Positions 1 to 6,585 are shown, numbered from the stretch's first letter. The stretch: DNA of 7,383 nt from Bacteroidales bacterium (GCA_031264975.1 JAISDH010000170.1:1-7383); one strand, 5' to 3'. Notes: a model not told the origin generated them from the letters alone. Made by a program: numbers and translations.

Positions 1-1
1 A

Positions 2-87
2 TTCATTAAGCACACATTTAAGAAGGAACCATTGGCTTTTTGAAGAAATATAATGTAGAATATGACGCATGCTATTTGTGAGATTAA
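2..87 (+). pseudogene. Remnant of the C-terminus of a Y1 (IS200/IS605-like) transposase
   Basis: Reading from base 2 gives a short peptide ending HTFKKEPLAF. Continuing after a one-base frame change near base 40 gives FLKKYNVEYDACYL, then TGA, then GAT TAA. From memory, Y1 transposases of Bacteroidota often end in a stretch like FLKKxxVEYDERYLWD followed by stop, so the TGA at 79-81 looks like a mutated TGG tryptophan codon. The piece is therefore read as the last 28 or so codons of a dead transposase carrying one frameshift and one nonsense change; the rest lies upstream of the window. This family makes single-strand transposition enzymes, including the RAYT enzymes linked to REP palindromes, which suits the palindromes just downstream and at the right end. 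The assignment rests on a short remembered motif, so it is moderate. Confidence 0.5.
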
Positions 88-136
88 TTTGAATTACGCC
101 CTGATTGGGACTTGAGAGAAAATTTCCGATATCAAA

Positions 137-208
137 GGTAGGGCAACATCCTACCCTATTGATTTAGGGGCTTTCAGCCTTCATTTTATTATTCCCGCTA
201 TACATAGC
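137..208. repeat. Cluster of small palindromes after the transposase remnant
   Basis: Three short hairpins follow one another. GGTAGG (137-142) pairs with CCTACC (150-155) across a 7-base loop. GGCT (169-172) pairs with AGCC (176-179) across three bases. GCTAT (197-201) pairs with ATAGC (204-208). Each is weak alone, but the run of three in 72 bases next to a Y1 transposase tail looks like the structured end of a mobile or REP-type element. No coding sequence is visible here. Confidence 0.45.
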
Positions 209-232
209 ATTTTGCTACGTCCAAGCTAAAAA

Positions 233-251
233 CAAGCGTCCATGCTTGCTT
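233..251. repeat. Left copy of a 19-bp repeat word also found in the right flank
   Basis: The word CAAGCGTCCATGCTTGCTT occurs here and again at 6887-6905 with a single G to A difference. It contains AAGC...GCTT self-complementarity. A nearby stretch, TATAACCGGACATAG at 271-285, also has a relative, TATAACTTGGACATAG, at 7120-7135. These shared words show that both ends of the window carry members of the same repeat family. Confidence 0.6.
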
Positions 252-269
252 GCAAAGCAGGAGCTTTGC
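252..269. repeat. Seven-bp stem hairpin
   Basis: GCAAAGC (252-258) and GCTTTGC (263-269) form a perfect 7-bp stem around the loop AGGA. It abuts the 19-bp repeat word at 233-251. No T-run follows, so it is more likely part of the repeat element than a terminator. Confidence 0.5.
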
Positions 270-299
270 TTATAACCGGACATAGTTTGAAGACTGCGC

Positions 300-490
300 C
301 GAGCGAAGTCAATAGTGAAACATACAGTGTAATTATTTTGTGGTATGAGGTGATTTTTGTCTTGTACTAAACTTTTTTCATGACAAATATGTGTGCAATT
401 GGATATTTTCCGGGTAAATTCTTACTGGAAAAATAAGGAAAAACAGGGGATAAGTAGATGATAAATAGACGGATAAAAAAATATAGTGAA
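300..490. other. Stretch with no recognisable gene
   Basis: Between the left repeat cluster and the promoter of the first operon there is A/T-rich sequence in which I see no gene, RNA or clear repeat. An antisense reading frame covering 367-612 encodes a low-complexity Phe/Tyr/Ile-rich peptide, overlaps the promoter and leader of gene 1, and is judged spurious. Confidence 0.6.
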
Positions 491-496
491 AAAACA

Positions 497-525
497 TTTA
501 CATCTAAATTTTTATTGTAACTTTG
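497..525 (+). promoter_or_regulatory. Bacteroidota-type promoter of the gene 1-gene 2 operon
   Basis: TAACTTTG at 518-525 matches the Bacteroidota -7 consensus TAnnTTTG exactly. TTTA at 497-500, 17 bp upstream, is a fair -33 element, slightly closer than the usual spacing. Transcription would start at about 531-534, giving a leader of roughly 90 bases before the gene 1 ATG. The -7 box lies between the two arms of a perfect inverted repeat (506-517 and 544-555). Confidence 0.6.
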
Positions 526-555
526 CAGCGTTCCTGCGGGTTCCAATAAAAATTT
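506..555. repeat. Perfect 12-bp inverted repeat around the -7 box
   Basis: AAATTTTTATTG (506-517) is the exact reverse complement of CAATAAAAATTT (544-555). The 26-bp centre carries the -7 box, the expected start site, and a smaller hairpin of GCAG (525-528) with CTGC (534-537). Only the right arm would be transcribed, so this is not an mRNA hairpin of the operon. It could be an operator for a dimeric regulator, a very small invertible segment, or chance in A/T-rich DNA. Confidence 0.55.
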
Positions 556-581
556 GGCTCGTTTGTAAAATACAGATAAAT

Positions 582-610
582 AAAATTCTATAAAACAAAA
601 TTCTATAAAC
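582..610 (+). repeat. Tandem duplication in the gene 1 leader
   Basis: AAAATTCTATAAAAC is followed immediately by AAAATTCTATAAAC, so about 14-15 bases are duplicated just before the start codon. The leader is otherwise A/T-rich without a Shine-Dalgarno sequence, as is usual in Bacteroidota, where A-rich unstructured leaders favour initiation. The duplication may simply lengthen that open leader. Confidence 0.55.
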
Positions 611-621
611 AAATATAATTG

Positions 622-1863
622 ATGAATAAGGCGCTAACTTTTAATTTATCCACCATTGCATCTACCGCAAGTAAGATGAATGACGCAGCTTTTGATGAAA
701 GCGAAAAAGCATTTGAAGAAAAACAGTATAAACAATCTTTTTATTCGTTACTGGATTATATTAACGGCTCATTCCGTACAAAATACGGGAATGCCGACGG
801 TACCGAATTTACGATTCCCCATGGTTCGGTTATACTGAATTTGAAACTGGAAAACGATACGCTGAAAATTACGGCGCCTTTCCTTTCATTACCGGAAAAA
901 AACAGGGTTCCTTTGTTGCGGCAAATAGCAGGACTGAATTTTAATAACATGGATTTAGCTGCAATTGTATTAAAGAACAGTCAATTATTCTTTGAATACA
1001 GTTGTCCGCTTTCGTTGGTCAATCCTTATAAGATTTATTACGTTTTGCGGGAAATATGCAGCACGGGAGACAAATACGATGATGAATTTGTAACAAAATT
1101 CGGAGCGCAACGTATTTACGAACCTGAAGTAACGCCTTACAATCCCAAAACGGTAGATACAATCTATGATGTGATTCAGTTGAGTTGTCAGGAAGGGTTG
1201 GATGCGTTGAAGGAGTTTGAAAGCAGTCGTAAATATGGGTTTGCCTGGAATATCATTGATACCGTTTTGATGAAAATATTGTACTACGCCCACCCACAAG
1301 GACAGTTGATGAACGATTTAAACAAAGCCGTTTGGAACATGGACCGCGAAGATATTCCTTTACCGGAAGTTGTCGTACAGGGCAAGCAGATGTTGGAACG
1401 TTTGCAATCCATGACAAAAGAAGCGCTGGCAGAAGATTTATATTATGTGGAAACGTTTGTCCCCGATAAATATCGTTCCGGATTGGCAAACATACAGGCA
1501 AATTTTGAAAAACCTTTTGAAAATGTATGCAAGGCAATAGAAAACAATGATTTTTTGTATTGCTATTTGGTCATCATTTTCCAGTTCTACAAAATGTATT
1601 TTTATAATCTTGTGCAGGACGATATAAATGCTGTGGTTGTGGACGCTTTACAGCGCAGTTCGGCGCAACCTATAGAAGAAGCGGCAAAAATATTGTATGA
1701 AACAATGAATAATATCATGGAGGGAGACCTTACGCCTCCGGCAGAAAGCCTGCCTGTAGAAATGGATGAAACAAACTATATGGACGTCATCCAACAAAAG
1801 ATTCAAGAAAGCATGCAAAATTTTATGTCTTCGATGTTCGGACAAAATAAAGAAGAAGAATAA
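622..1863 (+). CDS. Unfamiliar protein with a probable YbjN/T3SS-chaperone-like N-terminal domain
   Basis: This 413-residue protein has no signal peptide or membrane segment and should be cytoplasmic. I do not recognise it as a named family. Residues about 60-165 have the pattern of the YbjN/type III secretion chaperone fold: a Gly-Ser turn and beta strand (HGSVILNLKL), a strand into LSLPEKNRVPLLRQIAGLN, then the hairpin LKNSQLFFEY and a helix ending in DKYDDEFVTKFG. Proteins of this fold usually act as small protein-binding adaptors. Residues 175-365 are predominantly helical, and 366-413 form a Pro/Glu/Met-rich acidic tail ending QNKEEE. The ATG at 622 was chosen over a TTG just upstream at 619. 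Gene 2 follows after 27 bp, so the two are probably one operon. The C-terminal domain of gene 2 resembles residues 62-161 here, which points to shared ancestry or direct partnership. A decayed copy of codons around 303-348 lies downstream at 3022-3154. The reading frame is certain; the fold call is moderate. Confidence 0.85.
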   Translation: MNKALTFNLSTIASTASKMNDAAFDESEKAFEEKQYKQSFYSLLDYINGSFRTKYGNADGTEFTIPHGSVILNLKLENDTLKITAPFLSLPEKNRVPLLRQIAGLNFNNMDLAAIVLKNSQLFFEYSCPLSLVNPYKIYYVLREICSTGDKYDDEFVTKFGAQRIYEPEVTPYNPKTVDTIYDVIQLSCQEGLDALKEFESSRKYGFAWNIIDTVLMKILYYAHPQGQLMNDLNKAVWNMDREDIPLPEVVVQGKQMLERLQSMTKEALAEDLYYVETFVPDKYRSGLANIQANFEKPFENVCKAIENNDFLYCYLVIIFQFYKMYFYNLVQDDINAVVVDALQRSSAQPIEEAAKILYETMNNIMEGDLTPPAESLPVEMDETNYMDVIQQKIQESMQNFMSSMFGQNKEEE

Positions 1864-1890
1864 ACTAACTCACATTAAACATAATTTATT

Positions 1891-2985
1891 ATGGAACAAA
1901 AAAATATATACAAAACCGTTTTCAAAATCAATCATGCCGGAGGTTCCGGAAGTTGTTTCTATCTAAAAAAACAGGATATCTTTATAACCAACTATCATGT
2001 TGTAGAAGGGTTTAAAACAGTAGCGATTAAAGATAATGAGCAAAATTCGTTTTTAGCTCGCGTCATTCTTGTCAATCCTGTACGCGACATTGCATTGCTA
2101 AAGGTTGACGAATACGATTTTTCCAATCTGCCGGAAATAGCGCTGTCGGACGTCGAATCCGTGAGTATCGGGCAAAAACTCAACGTGGCAGGCTATCCTT
2201 TTGGTATGCCTTTTGCCGTTACAGAAGGAACAGTTTCTTCTCCAAAACAATTGATGAACAATAGTTATTATATACAAACCGATGCAGCCGTGAATCCGGG
2301 GAACAGCGGAGGTCCCATGTTTAATGACAAAAACGAATTAGTAGCAATTACCGTCAGTAAATTCAACAATGCAGACAATACAGGTTTCGGGATTCCGGTC
2401 TCCGTGCTGAAAACATTCCTGGAAACGATAGAGAATGAGGATATAGACAAATCAGTGTTCAATGTACAATGTCCCAGTTGCGATATATTAATTACAGACG
2501 AAGAAGAATATTGTCCCTCCTGTGGAGAAAAACTTGATGAAAATATTTTTCGAGAAAGAGGACTTACAGAACTTGCCGCTTTTTGCGAAGAAGCTATCAA
2601 AGACATGGGTATCAATCCTGTGTTGGCGCGGGTTGGTTATGAGAGTTGGCGTTTTCATAAAGGCAGTTCGGAGATAAGGATGTTTGTTTTTGACCGTTCC
2701 TATCTATTTTGTACTTCGCCGCTTAATATTTTACCGAAAAAAGACTTGGAACCGGTGCTTACTTATCTGGTTGGAACCAGCGTAAAACCTTTTCAATTTG
2801 GATTGGAAGGCAATCAGATTTATCTTTCTTACCGGATACATATTTCCGATATATTTTCCGACCACCAGGACGAAGTGAAGAAAAATATTACACAACTGGC
2901 TTTCACTGCCGATGACCAGGATAATTTTTTGGCGGACAAGTTCGGATGTGAATTTTCCGAATACGCTAAAAAAGATGCAATCTAA
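1891..2985 (+). CDS. Soluble trypsin-like serine protease with zinc ribbon and C-terminal YbjN-like domain
   Basis: This 364-residue protein starts with an S1C (HtrA/DegP-like) trypsin fold. The full triad is visible: His36 in TNYHVVEG, Asp66 in VRDIALLKVD and Ser139 in NPGNSGGP, so it should be an active endopeptidase. Unlike HtrA/DegP it has no signal peptide, no membrane anchor and no PDZ domain, so it probably works in the cytoplasm. Residues 194-211 form a zinc ribbon (CPSC, ten residues, CPSC; Cys194, 197, 208, 211). Residues about 225-360 form a domain of alternating strands and helices that aligns by eye with the N-terminal domain of gene 1: a Gly-Ser turn, then LxxLP, then a Gly/Lys-Asn/Ser-Gln hairpin, then TADDQDNFLADKFG against TGDKYDDEFVTKFG. 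This may be the part that binds the gene 1 product or a substrate. It lies 27 bp after gene 1 with no terminator between, so co-expression is likely. The protease call is firm; substrate and process are unknown. Confidence 0.9.
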   Translation: MEQKNIYKTVFKINHAGGSGSCFYLKKQDIFITNYHVVEGFKTVAIKDNEQNSFLARVILVNPVRDIALLKVDEYDFSNLPEIALSDVESVSIGQKLNVAGYPFGMPFAVTEGTVSSPKQLMNNSYYIQTDAAVNPGNSGGPMFNDKNELVAITVSKFNNADNTGFGIPVSVLKTFLETIENEDIDKSVFNVQCPSCDILITDEEEYCPSCGEKLDENIFRERGLTELAAFCEEAIKDMGINPVLARVGYESWRFHKGSSEIRMFVFDRSYLFCTSPLNILPKKDLEPVLTYLVGTSVKPFQFGLEGNQIYLSYRIHISDIFSDHQDEVKKNITQLAFTADDQDNFLADKFGCEFSEYAKKDAI

Positions 2986-3021
2986 AACAATTCGGAGATA
3001 GCGATAGAATGAAACTGCCGT

Positions 3022-3154
3022 TGCAAAGATTTGACAAACAGGAAATGAATTTCTATTCTTCATTTTCCGATTCTACGAAAGGTATTTTTATATCTTGTAC
3101 AAGACGATACGATATACATACTTTTGTAGTAAATGCTTTGCAACGCAGTTTGGC
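3022..3154 (+). pseudogene. Decayed partial duplicate of gene 1
   Basis: The spacer after gene 2 resembles bases 1528-1664 inside gene 1. The best block, 3060-3109 against 1574-1624, has 44 identities over 51 columns with one single-base gap. A second block, 3135-3154 against 1645-1664, has 17 of 20 identical. Several of the differences are transitions. The gap and an extra five bases between the blocks break the frame, and no start codon or long open frame remains. A weaker match may run on to the start codon of gene 3 (3187-3215 against 1686-1714, about three-quarters identical, but A/T-rich). The simplest explanation is that a second gene 1-like gene once followed gene 2 and has been mostly deleted. 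Confidence 0.7.
3094..3126 (+). promoter_or_regulatory. Bacteroidota-type promoter for the gene 3-gene 4 operon
   Basis: TACTTTTG at 3119-3126 is an exact match to the TAnnTTTG -7 motif. CTTG at 3094-3097, 21 bp upstream, is a good -33 candidate (consensus TTTG). The start site would be near 3133-3135, leaving a leader of about 65 bases that ends in an A-rich tract before the ATG at 3198. The whole promoter lies within the decayed gene 1 copy. Confidence 0.55.
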
Positions 3155-3197
3155 ATAGTACATGGAAAAGAAAAGAAAACAAAAATAAAAATACAGT

Positions 3198-4106
3198 ATG
3201 AAATATCTAATAAAAAAGGCAATCATCCTGTTAGCGATGAGAAAGCGAAAAAGGAATTACAAATTTGACGAAGAAGACAGCGTTAATTTTAATAACAGTT
3301 ATTATTTTACGGCAAGGAGTAGAAACGAAGAAAGTTTGTTTTTTCGAGTAGGGTATCGAAGCAACGGCGAAAAAGAAGTTTGGGCGGTCTTCGTTGACAA
3401 AAACGGCGTAGAATATGTAAACAAGGGACAGTCGGCAATGGCAACCCCTTCCAGGTTTTGTTATACAGGCGAAGACTTTGAAATAAACGGAGAATTTATG
3501 TCGTTCACACCCGAATACGAATTTACGCGGGACAGCGACCCGATTATTTTTGCCAATCTACTGGCGAAGTTAAAATGGAAAAAGGGTTTTGACGAAGGCT
3601 TTAAAAAATTGCAACAAACACATCTTGAGCAAATAGGTAGAGTCACCGCGGAGATTAGAATTGACGGCATAACAACCGATTTTTTAGGGTATGGTTTCCG
3701 CGACCATTCGTGGGGTCGTCGGGTTTGGACAGATATGGATTCTCACAAATGGTTTATTGCTCGGTTTGATGATGAACGCTATTTGTGTGCGTCGTACGTA
3801 AACGGTTTAACTGCGGGGTATTACATAAAAATGGGGAGGATTTACAATGTTATCAACATAAAATATGAAAACGACAACAAAACATTTACGGTAACAGCGA
3901 GAAAAGGTAAATCATTAATAGAAGTGGTTGTGCAGTATACAATTAAACATTCGTTTCCGTTTGATTTTCAATACAAGAGTTACCACATTGACGAGTGTAT
4001 CAGCGAATTTGTTATAGACGGCGTGAAGGGCTACGGTATTACCGAATTTGGCGAAAACAAAGATAAGTTGAAGGATCCAAACTCAATATGGAGATATATG
4101 TATTAG
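3198..4106 (+). CDS. CrtC/AttH-type lipocalin-like protein
   Basis: This 302-residue protein looks like the AttH/CrtC (hydroxyneurosporene-synthase-like) lipocalin superfamily. It is strand-rich throughout and carries a signature GYGFRDHSWGRR at 164-175, with His170, Trp172 and Gly173 in the RDHSWG core, followed by a WFIARFDD strand. Residues 24-66 (EEDSVNFNNSYYFTAR... then VWAVF) resemble the usual N-terminal strands of the group. Members bind or act on hydrophobic molecules; CrtC hydrates carotenoids, but most relatives have no assigned reaction and I do not assign one here. The first 20 residues have a short hydrophobic patch then RKRKRN; this is too short for a convincing signal peptide. 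An alternative start at 3237 (Met14) would remove it, and the upstream DNA may derive from a gene 1 remnant, so the start is uncertain. The end overlaps gene 4 by 19 bp, which implies translational coupling and a shared pathway. Confidence 0.8.
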   Translation: MKYLIKKAIILLAMRKRKRNYKFDEEDSVNFNNSYYFTARSRNEESLFFRVGYRSNGEKEVWAVFVDKNGVEYVNKGQSAMATPSRFCYTGEDFEINGEFMSFTPEYEFTRDSDPIIFANLLAKLKWKKGFDEGFKKLQQTHLEQIGRVTAEIRIDGITTDFLGYGFRDHSWGRRVWTDMDSHKWFIARFDDERYLCASYVNGLTAGYYIKMGRIYNVINIKYENDNKTFTVTARKGKSLIEVVVQYTIKHSFPFDFQYKSYHIDECISEFVIDGVKGYGITEFGENKDKLKDPNSIWRYMY

Positions 4107-6349
4107 GCAAGATTCCTACTGAATATTTTGAGTTGGCAGGCGGTAAGGCGAAAGGGCTGAACGAATTGATAATTCACGGCTTTAATGTGCCGCCGGGGTT
4201 TGCGCTTATTGGAATGGAAAGCGACAAACATATCGAAAAGGCTTGCGAATATTGGGAGCAATCGGGCTTAAAGAATGTGGCGGTGCGAAGTTCCGCATCT
4301 GCCGAAGACGGCAACGAGTTTTCGTTTGCAGGTCAGTTTGAAACATATTTGAACATTAAAACCAAAAAGGAATTTATTACGGCGGTAAGTAAATGCTTAC
4401 AGTCGTTAAACAGTTTTCGGGGGCAAACATACGCTGAAACGGCGGGCGTTGCAAATATTAAAATGTGCGTGATTGTGCAAGAAATGATTGTCCCCGACAC
4501 AGCGGGCGTATGCTTTTCCGTATCGCCGCAGGACGGCACGGAAGTTTTGATTGAATCCGTTTCCGGTTTGGGAGAGGCGTTGGTTTCGGGCAACCAAACG
4601 GGCAAGAGTCTGGCAATTAAGAGAACAGCCCGGAGCGACAATCCCATATTTAACGAAGTCCTACAGATTGAAAGCCATTTCGGTTATCCTGTGGACTGCG
4701 AATGGGCGGTTAAGAATCAAAAACTGTGGTGGCTTCAATGTCGCCCCATTACTACGGTCAGCGAAATTGACGAACACGAATTGGACACTACGGTTGATTT
4801 GACGGGGCAAATTGTAACCCGTTGTAATGTTGGGGAAATGCTACCCGGAGCGGTAACGCCGCTGAGTTTGTCGGTTACGGTCGGAGCGATTGATTGGGGT
4901 ATGCGACGAATGCTGAAATTGGCGGGCGTTGCAAAACGGATTGACGACTTACCCGCTTTTTCGTGCGTTTTGACCGTCTGTAATCATTTGTTCATCAATT
5001 TAAGCGCCATTTACCCAATGACAAAGAGTATGTTGCTTGCCACCAAAGACGGCGTTGACATTTCTATATGCGGTCGCAAAATTGACGAAGAATGCGAAAT
5101 ATCAGGCAAGCGAAAAGGCTTTTTCAGACGATTACTTAACACGCGCAGCTATTTGGGTTTCATTATGTCCCGCAATTCGGCTCGGAGAAAATTAGAAAAA
5201 ATGGCGTCCACATTTTATATCGCCGACAGCGACGACGCACAAACGCTGTATAACAATATTACGGGCAGTCTTCAAACGGCAAATCTTGCAACGGGCTTGC
5301 ATTATGTAACCTCCGCTCATTCCGGCAGTACGAGCAGTTGCGTTTTGAACATTTTGGAGAGCAAACTCCACGACATTGAAAAGTGCAAAAGCATATTAGC
5401 CGAACTGTTGGAAAACATTGACGGCATTGAAAGCGTAGATATTTTACGCAGCCTGCGAAAAATTGCCGCCGCCGATGAAGAAAACAAACAGCAATATATT
5501 GACGGCTTTATGGAACGGCACGGACACAGGGCGATTCGAGAATCCGAATTGCGAAGCCGCGGCTGGAAAGACGATCGCCATTCGTTTGACGAATACTTGC
5601 GGGTGGTTGGCACGGGCGGCGCCGAGTTGGGAAAAAACACGACCACAAATGTAAAAGAAATTTTACGCAAGCATGGAATGCACGGAATGGAGGCGTGGGT
5701 TTTGAATTTTTTTGTCGGGCAATCCCGCACAGGCGTTGCCAATCGCGAGCATTCCAAATCGATGATGATAAAAATCTACGACGAGTTCAAAGTCGCCTAT
5801 CGCAAACTGTCGAAATTGTTGACGGAAAAAAACTTAATCCCCGACGAGGACTTAATATTTTTCTTTACGCACGACGAATTACAGACGGTTATTAGCGGCT
5901 CCGGCACGTCGTTGCTAAAAAAAGCAATCAAACGCCGCCGCTTGTTGGACACGCAAATGGGTTTATCGTTTGCGGAAGTTTACTGCGGCAAACCCAAACC
6001 CGAAACCGTACATATTAACGACACAGACGCTAAAATGTTCAAAGGCGTTTCCATAAGTCGCGGCATTGCAACGGGCAAAGCCCGTATTGTGCGAACAATG
6101 GCGGACGCAGGACAGTTACAAAACGGAGAAATTATGGTGTCGGTGTTTACGGACATTGGTTGGTCGCCGTATTACGCCCTTATTGGCGGCTTGGTTACAG
6201 AGGTTGGTTCGGCATTGTCGCACGGGGCTGTGGTGGCGCGGGAATACGGCTTGCCGTTGGTTTCAAATGTCAGGGACGCAACCAAAATCATAAAAACGGG
6301 CGACACAATCCAAATCAACGGCGCCACCGGCGAAGTCGGAATTCTGTAA
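4088..6349 (+). CDS. Rifampicin-phosphotransferase-like dikinase (ATP-grasp plus phosphohistidine domains)
   Basis: This 753-residue protein has the three-part plan of rifampicin phosphotransferase. Residues 1-222 are a PPDK/PpsA-type ATP-grasp domain: GGK with Lys20, VPPGFAL, AVRSSASAED (Arg67), FRGQTYAE (Arg111), VIVQEM, GLGEALVSG, and DCEWAV...LQCRPIT (Glu205, Gln217, Arg219). Residues about 240-640 are the substrate domain, with GEMLPGAVTPLS at 249-260 and HGHRAIRESELRSRGW near 478-493. Residues 650-753 are the swivelling domain with catalytic His712 in ALSHGAVVAREYGLP, ending GATGEVGIL. In this family ATP is split to AMP and phosphate, and the beta-phosphate moves through the histidine to a small molecule. 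There is no C-terminal PEP/pyruvate barrel, so it is not PEP synthase or PPDK. It is about 110 residues shorter than typical rifampicin phosphotransferase, mainly in the middle, so drug resistance should not be assumed. It overlaps gene 3 by 19 bp. All key residues appear intact; the substrate is unknown. Confidence 0.88.
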   Translation: MEIYVLGKIPTEYFELAGGKAKGLNELIIHGFNVPPGFALIGMESDKHIEKACEYWEQSGLKNVAVRSSASAEDGNEFSFAGQFETYLNIKTKKEFITAVSKCLQSLNSFRGQTYAETAGVANIKMCVIVQEMIVPDTAGVCFSVSPQDGTEVLIESVSGLGEALVSGNQTGKSLAIKRTARSDNPIFNEVLQIESHFGYPVDCEWAVKNQKLWWLQCRPITTVSEIDEHELDTTVDLTGQIVTRCNVGEMLPGAVTPLSLSVTVGAIDWGMRRMLKLAGVAKRIDDLPAFSCVLTVCNHLFINLSAIYPMTKSMLLATKDGVDISICGRKIDEECEISGKRKGFFRRLLNTRSYLGFIMSRNSARRKLEKMASTFYIADSDDAQTLYNNITGSLQTANLATGLHYVTSAHSGSTSSCVLNILESKLHDIEKCKSILAELLENIDGIESVDILRSLRKIAAADEENKQQYIDGFMERHGHRAIRESELRSRGWKDDRHSFDEYLRVVGTGGAELGKNTTTNVKEILRKHGMHGMEAWVLNFFVGQSRTGVANREHSKSMMIKIYDEFKVAYRKLSKLLTEKNLIPDEDLIFFFTHDELQTVISGSGTSLLKKAIKRRRLLDTQMGLSFAEVYCGKPKPETVHINDTDAKMFKGVSISRGIATGKARIVRTMADAGQLQNGEIMVSVFTDIGWSPYYALIGGLVTEVGSALSHGAVVAREYGLPLVSNVRDATKIIKTGDTIQINGATGEVGIL

Positions 6350-6356
6350 ATGATAC

Positions 6357-6377
6357 GGCGTAAGAAATGATTACGCC
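6357..6377 (+). terminator. Possible terminator hairpin after gene 4
   Basis: GGCGTAA (6357-6363) and TTACGCC (6371-6377) form a perfect 7-bp stem with a 7-base loop, starting 7 bases after the gene 4 stop. Only a poor T tract (TTCAT) follows, so termination strength is doubtful; it might only stabilise the mRNA 3' end. Confidence 0.45.
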
Positions 6378-6585
6378 TTCATAATGCCAATGACAGGAAA
6401 CAGTGTTTCAACTAGCGAATGACAGCGTCAGATTTGTTTTTTGCTATAATTCCTTTTCCTTTTCGGCTTACGATTTGTGTCAACACATCCCGCAAAAACT
6501 ACAGGCTTCAACTCTCTCCCCAAAAAAAGGCAATAGATTAATGTTTTTTTTATGACTGTTTGATTTATAACAGGGGTATATGTAC
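6378..6585. other. Spacer with no recognisable gene
   Basis: I see no gene in this stretch. It has a small GAAAC/GTTTC hairpin at 6397-6409, the word AATGACAG twice (6389-6396 and 6418-6425), and a run of eight T at 6544-6551 with no convincing stem before it. It joins the end of the gene 4 operon to the repeat region. Confidence 0.5.

Noticed and set aside
367..612. Antisense 81-codon reading frame before gene 1
   Set aside because: Its peptide is low-complexity and aromatic-rich, it starts inside the gene 1 leader and crosses the strong -7 box; no family resemblance.
619..621. TTG start for gene 1
   Set aside because: An ATG follows directly at 622 and TTG starts are uncommon; the extra residue adds nothing.
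1891..2985. Annotation as periplasmic HtrA/DegP
   Set aside because: No signal peptide and no PDZ domain; the C-terminal part is a zinc ribbon and a YbjN-like domain instead.
4088..6349. Annotation as PEP synthase or pyruvate phosphate dikinase
   Set aside because: The protein ends straight after the phosphohistidine domain, so the PEP/pyruvate-binding barrel is absent.
6445..6450. TATAAT box as a sigma-70 promoter
   Set aside because: No suitable upstream element, no gene follows, and Bacteroidota promoters use a different -7 motif.
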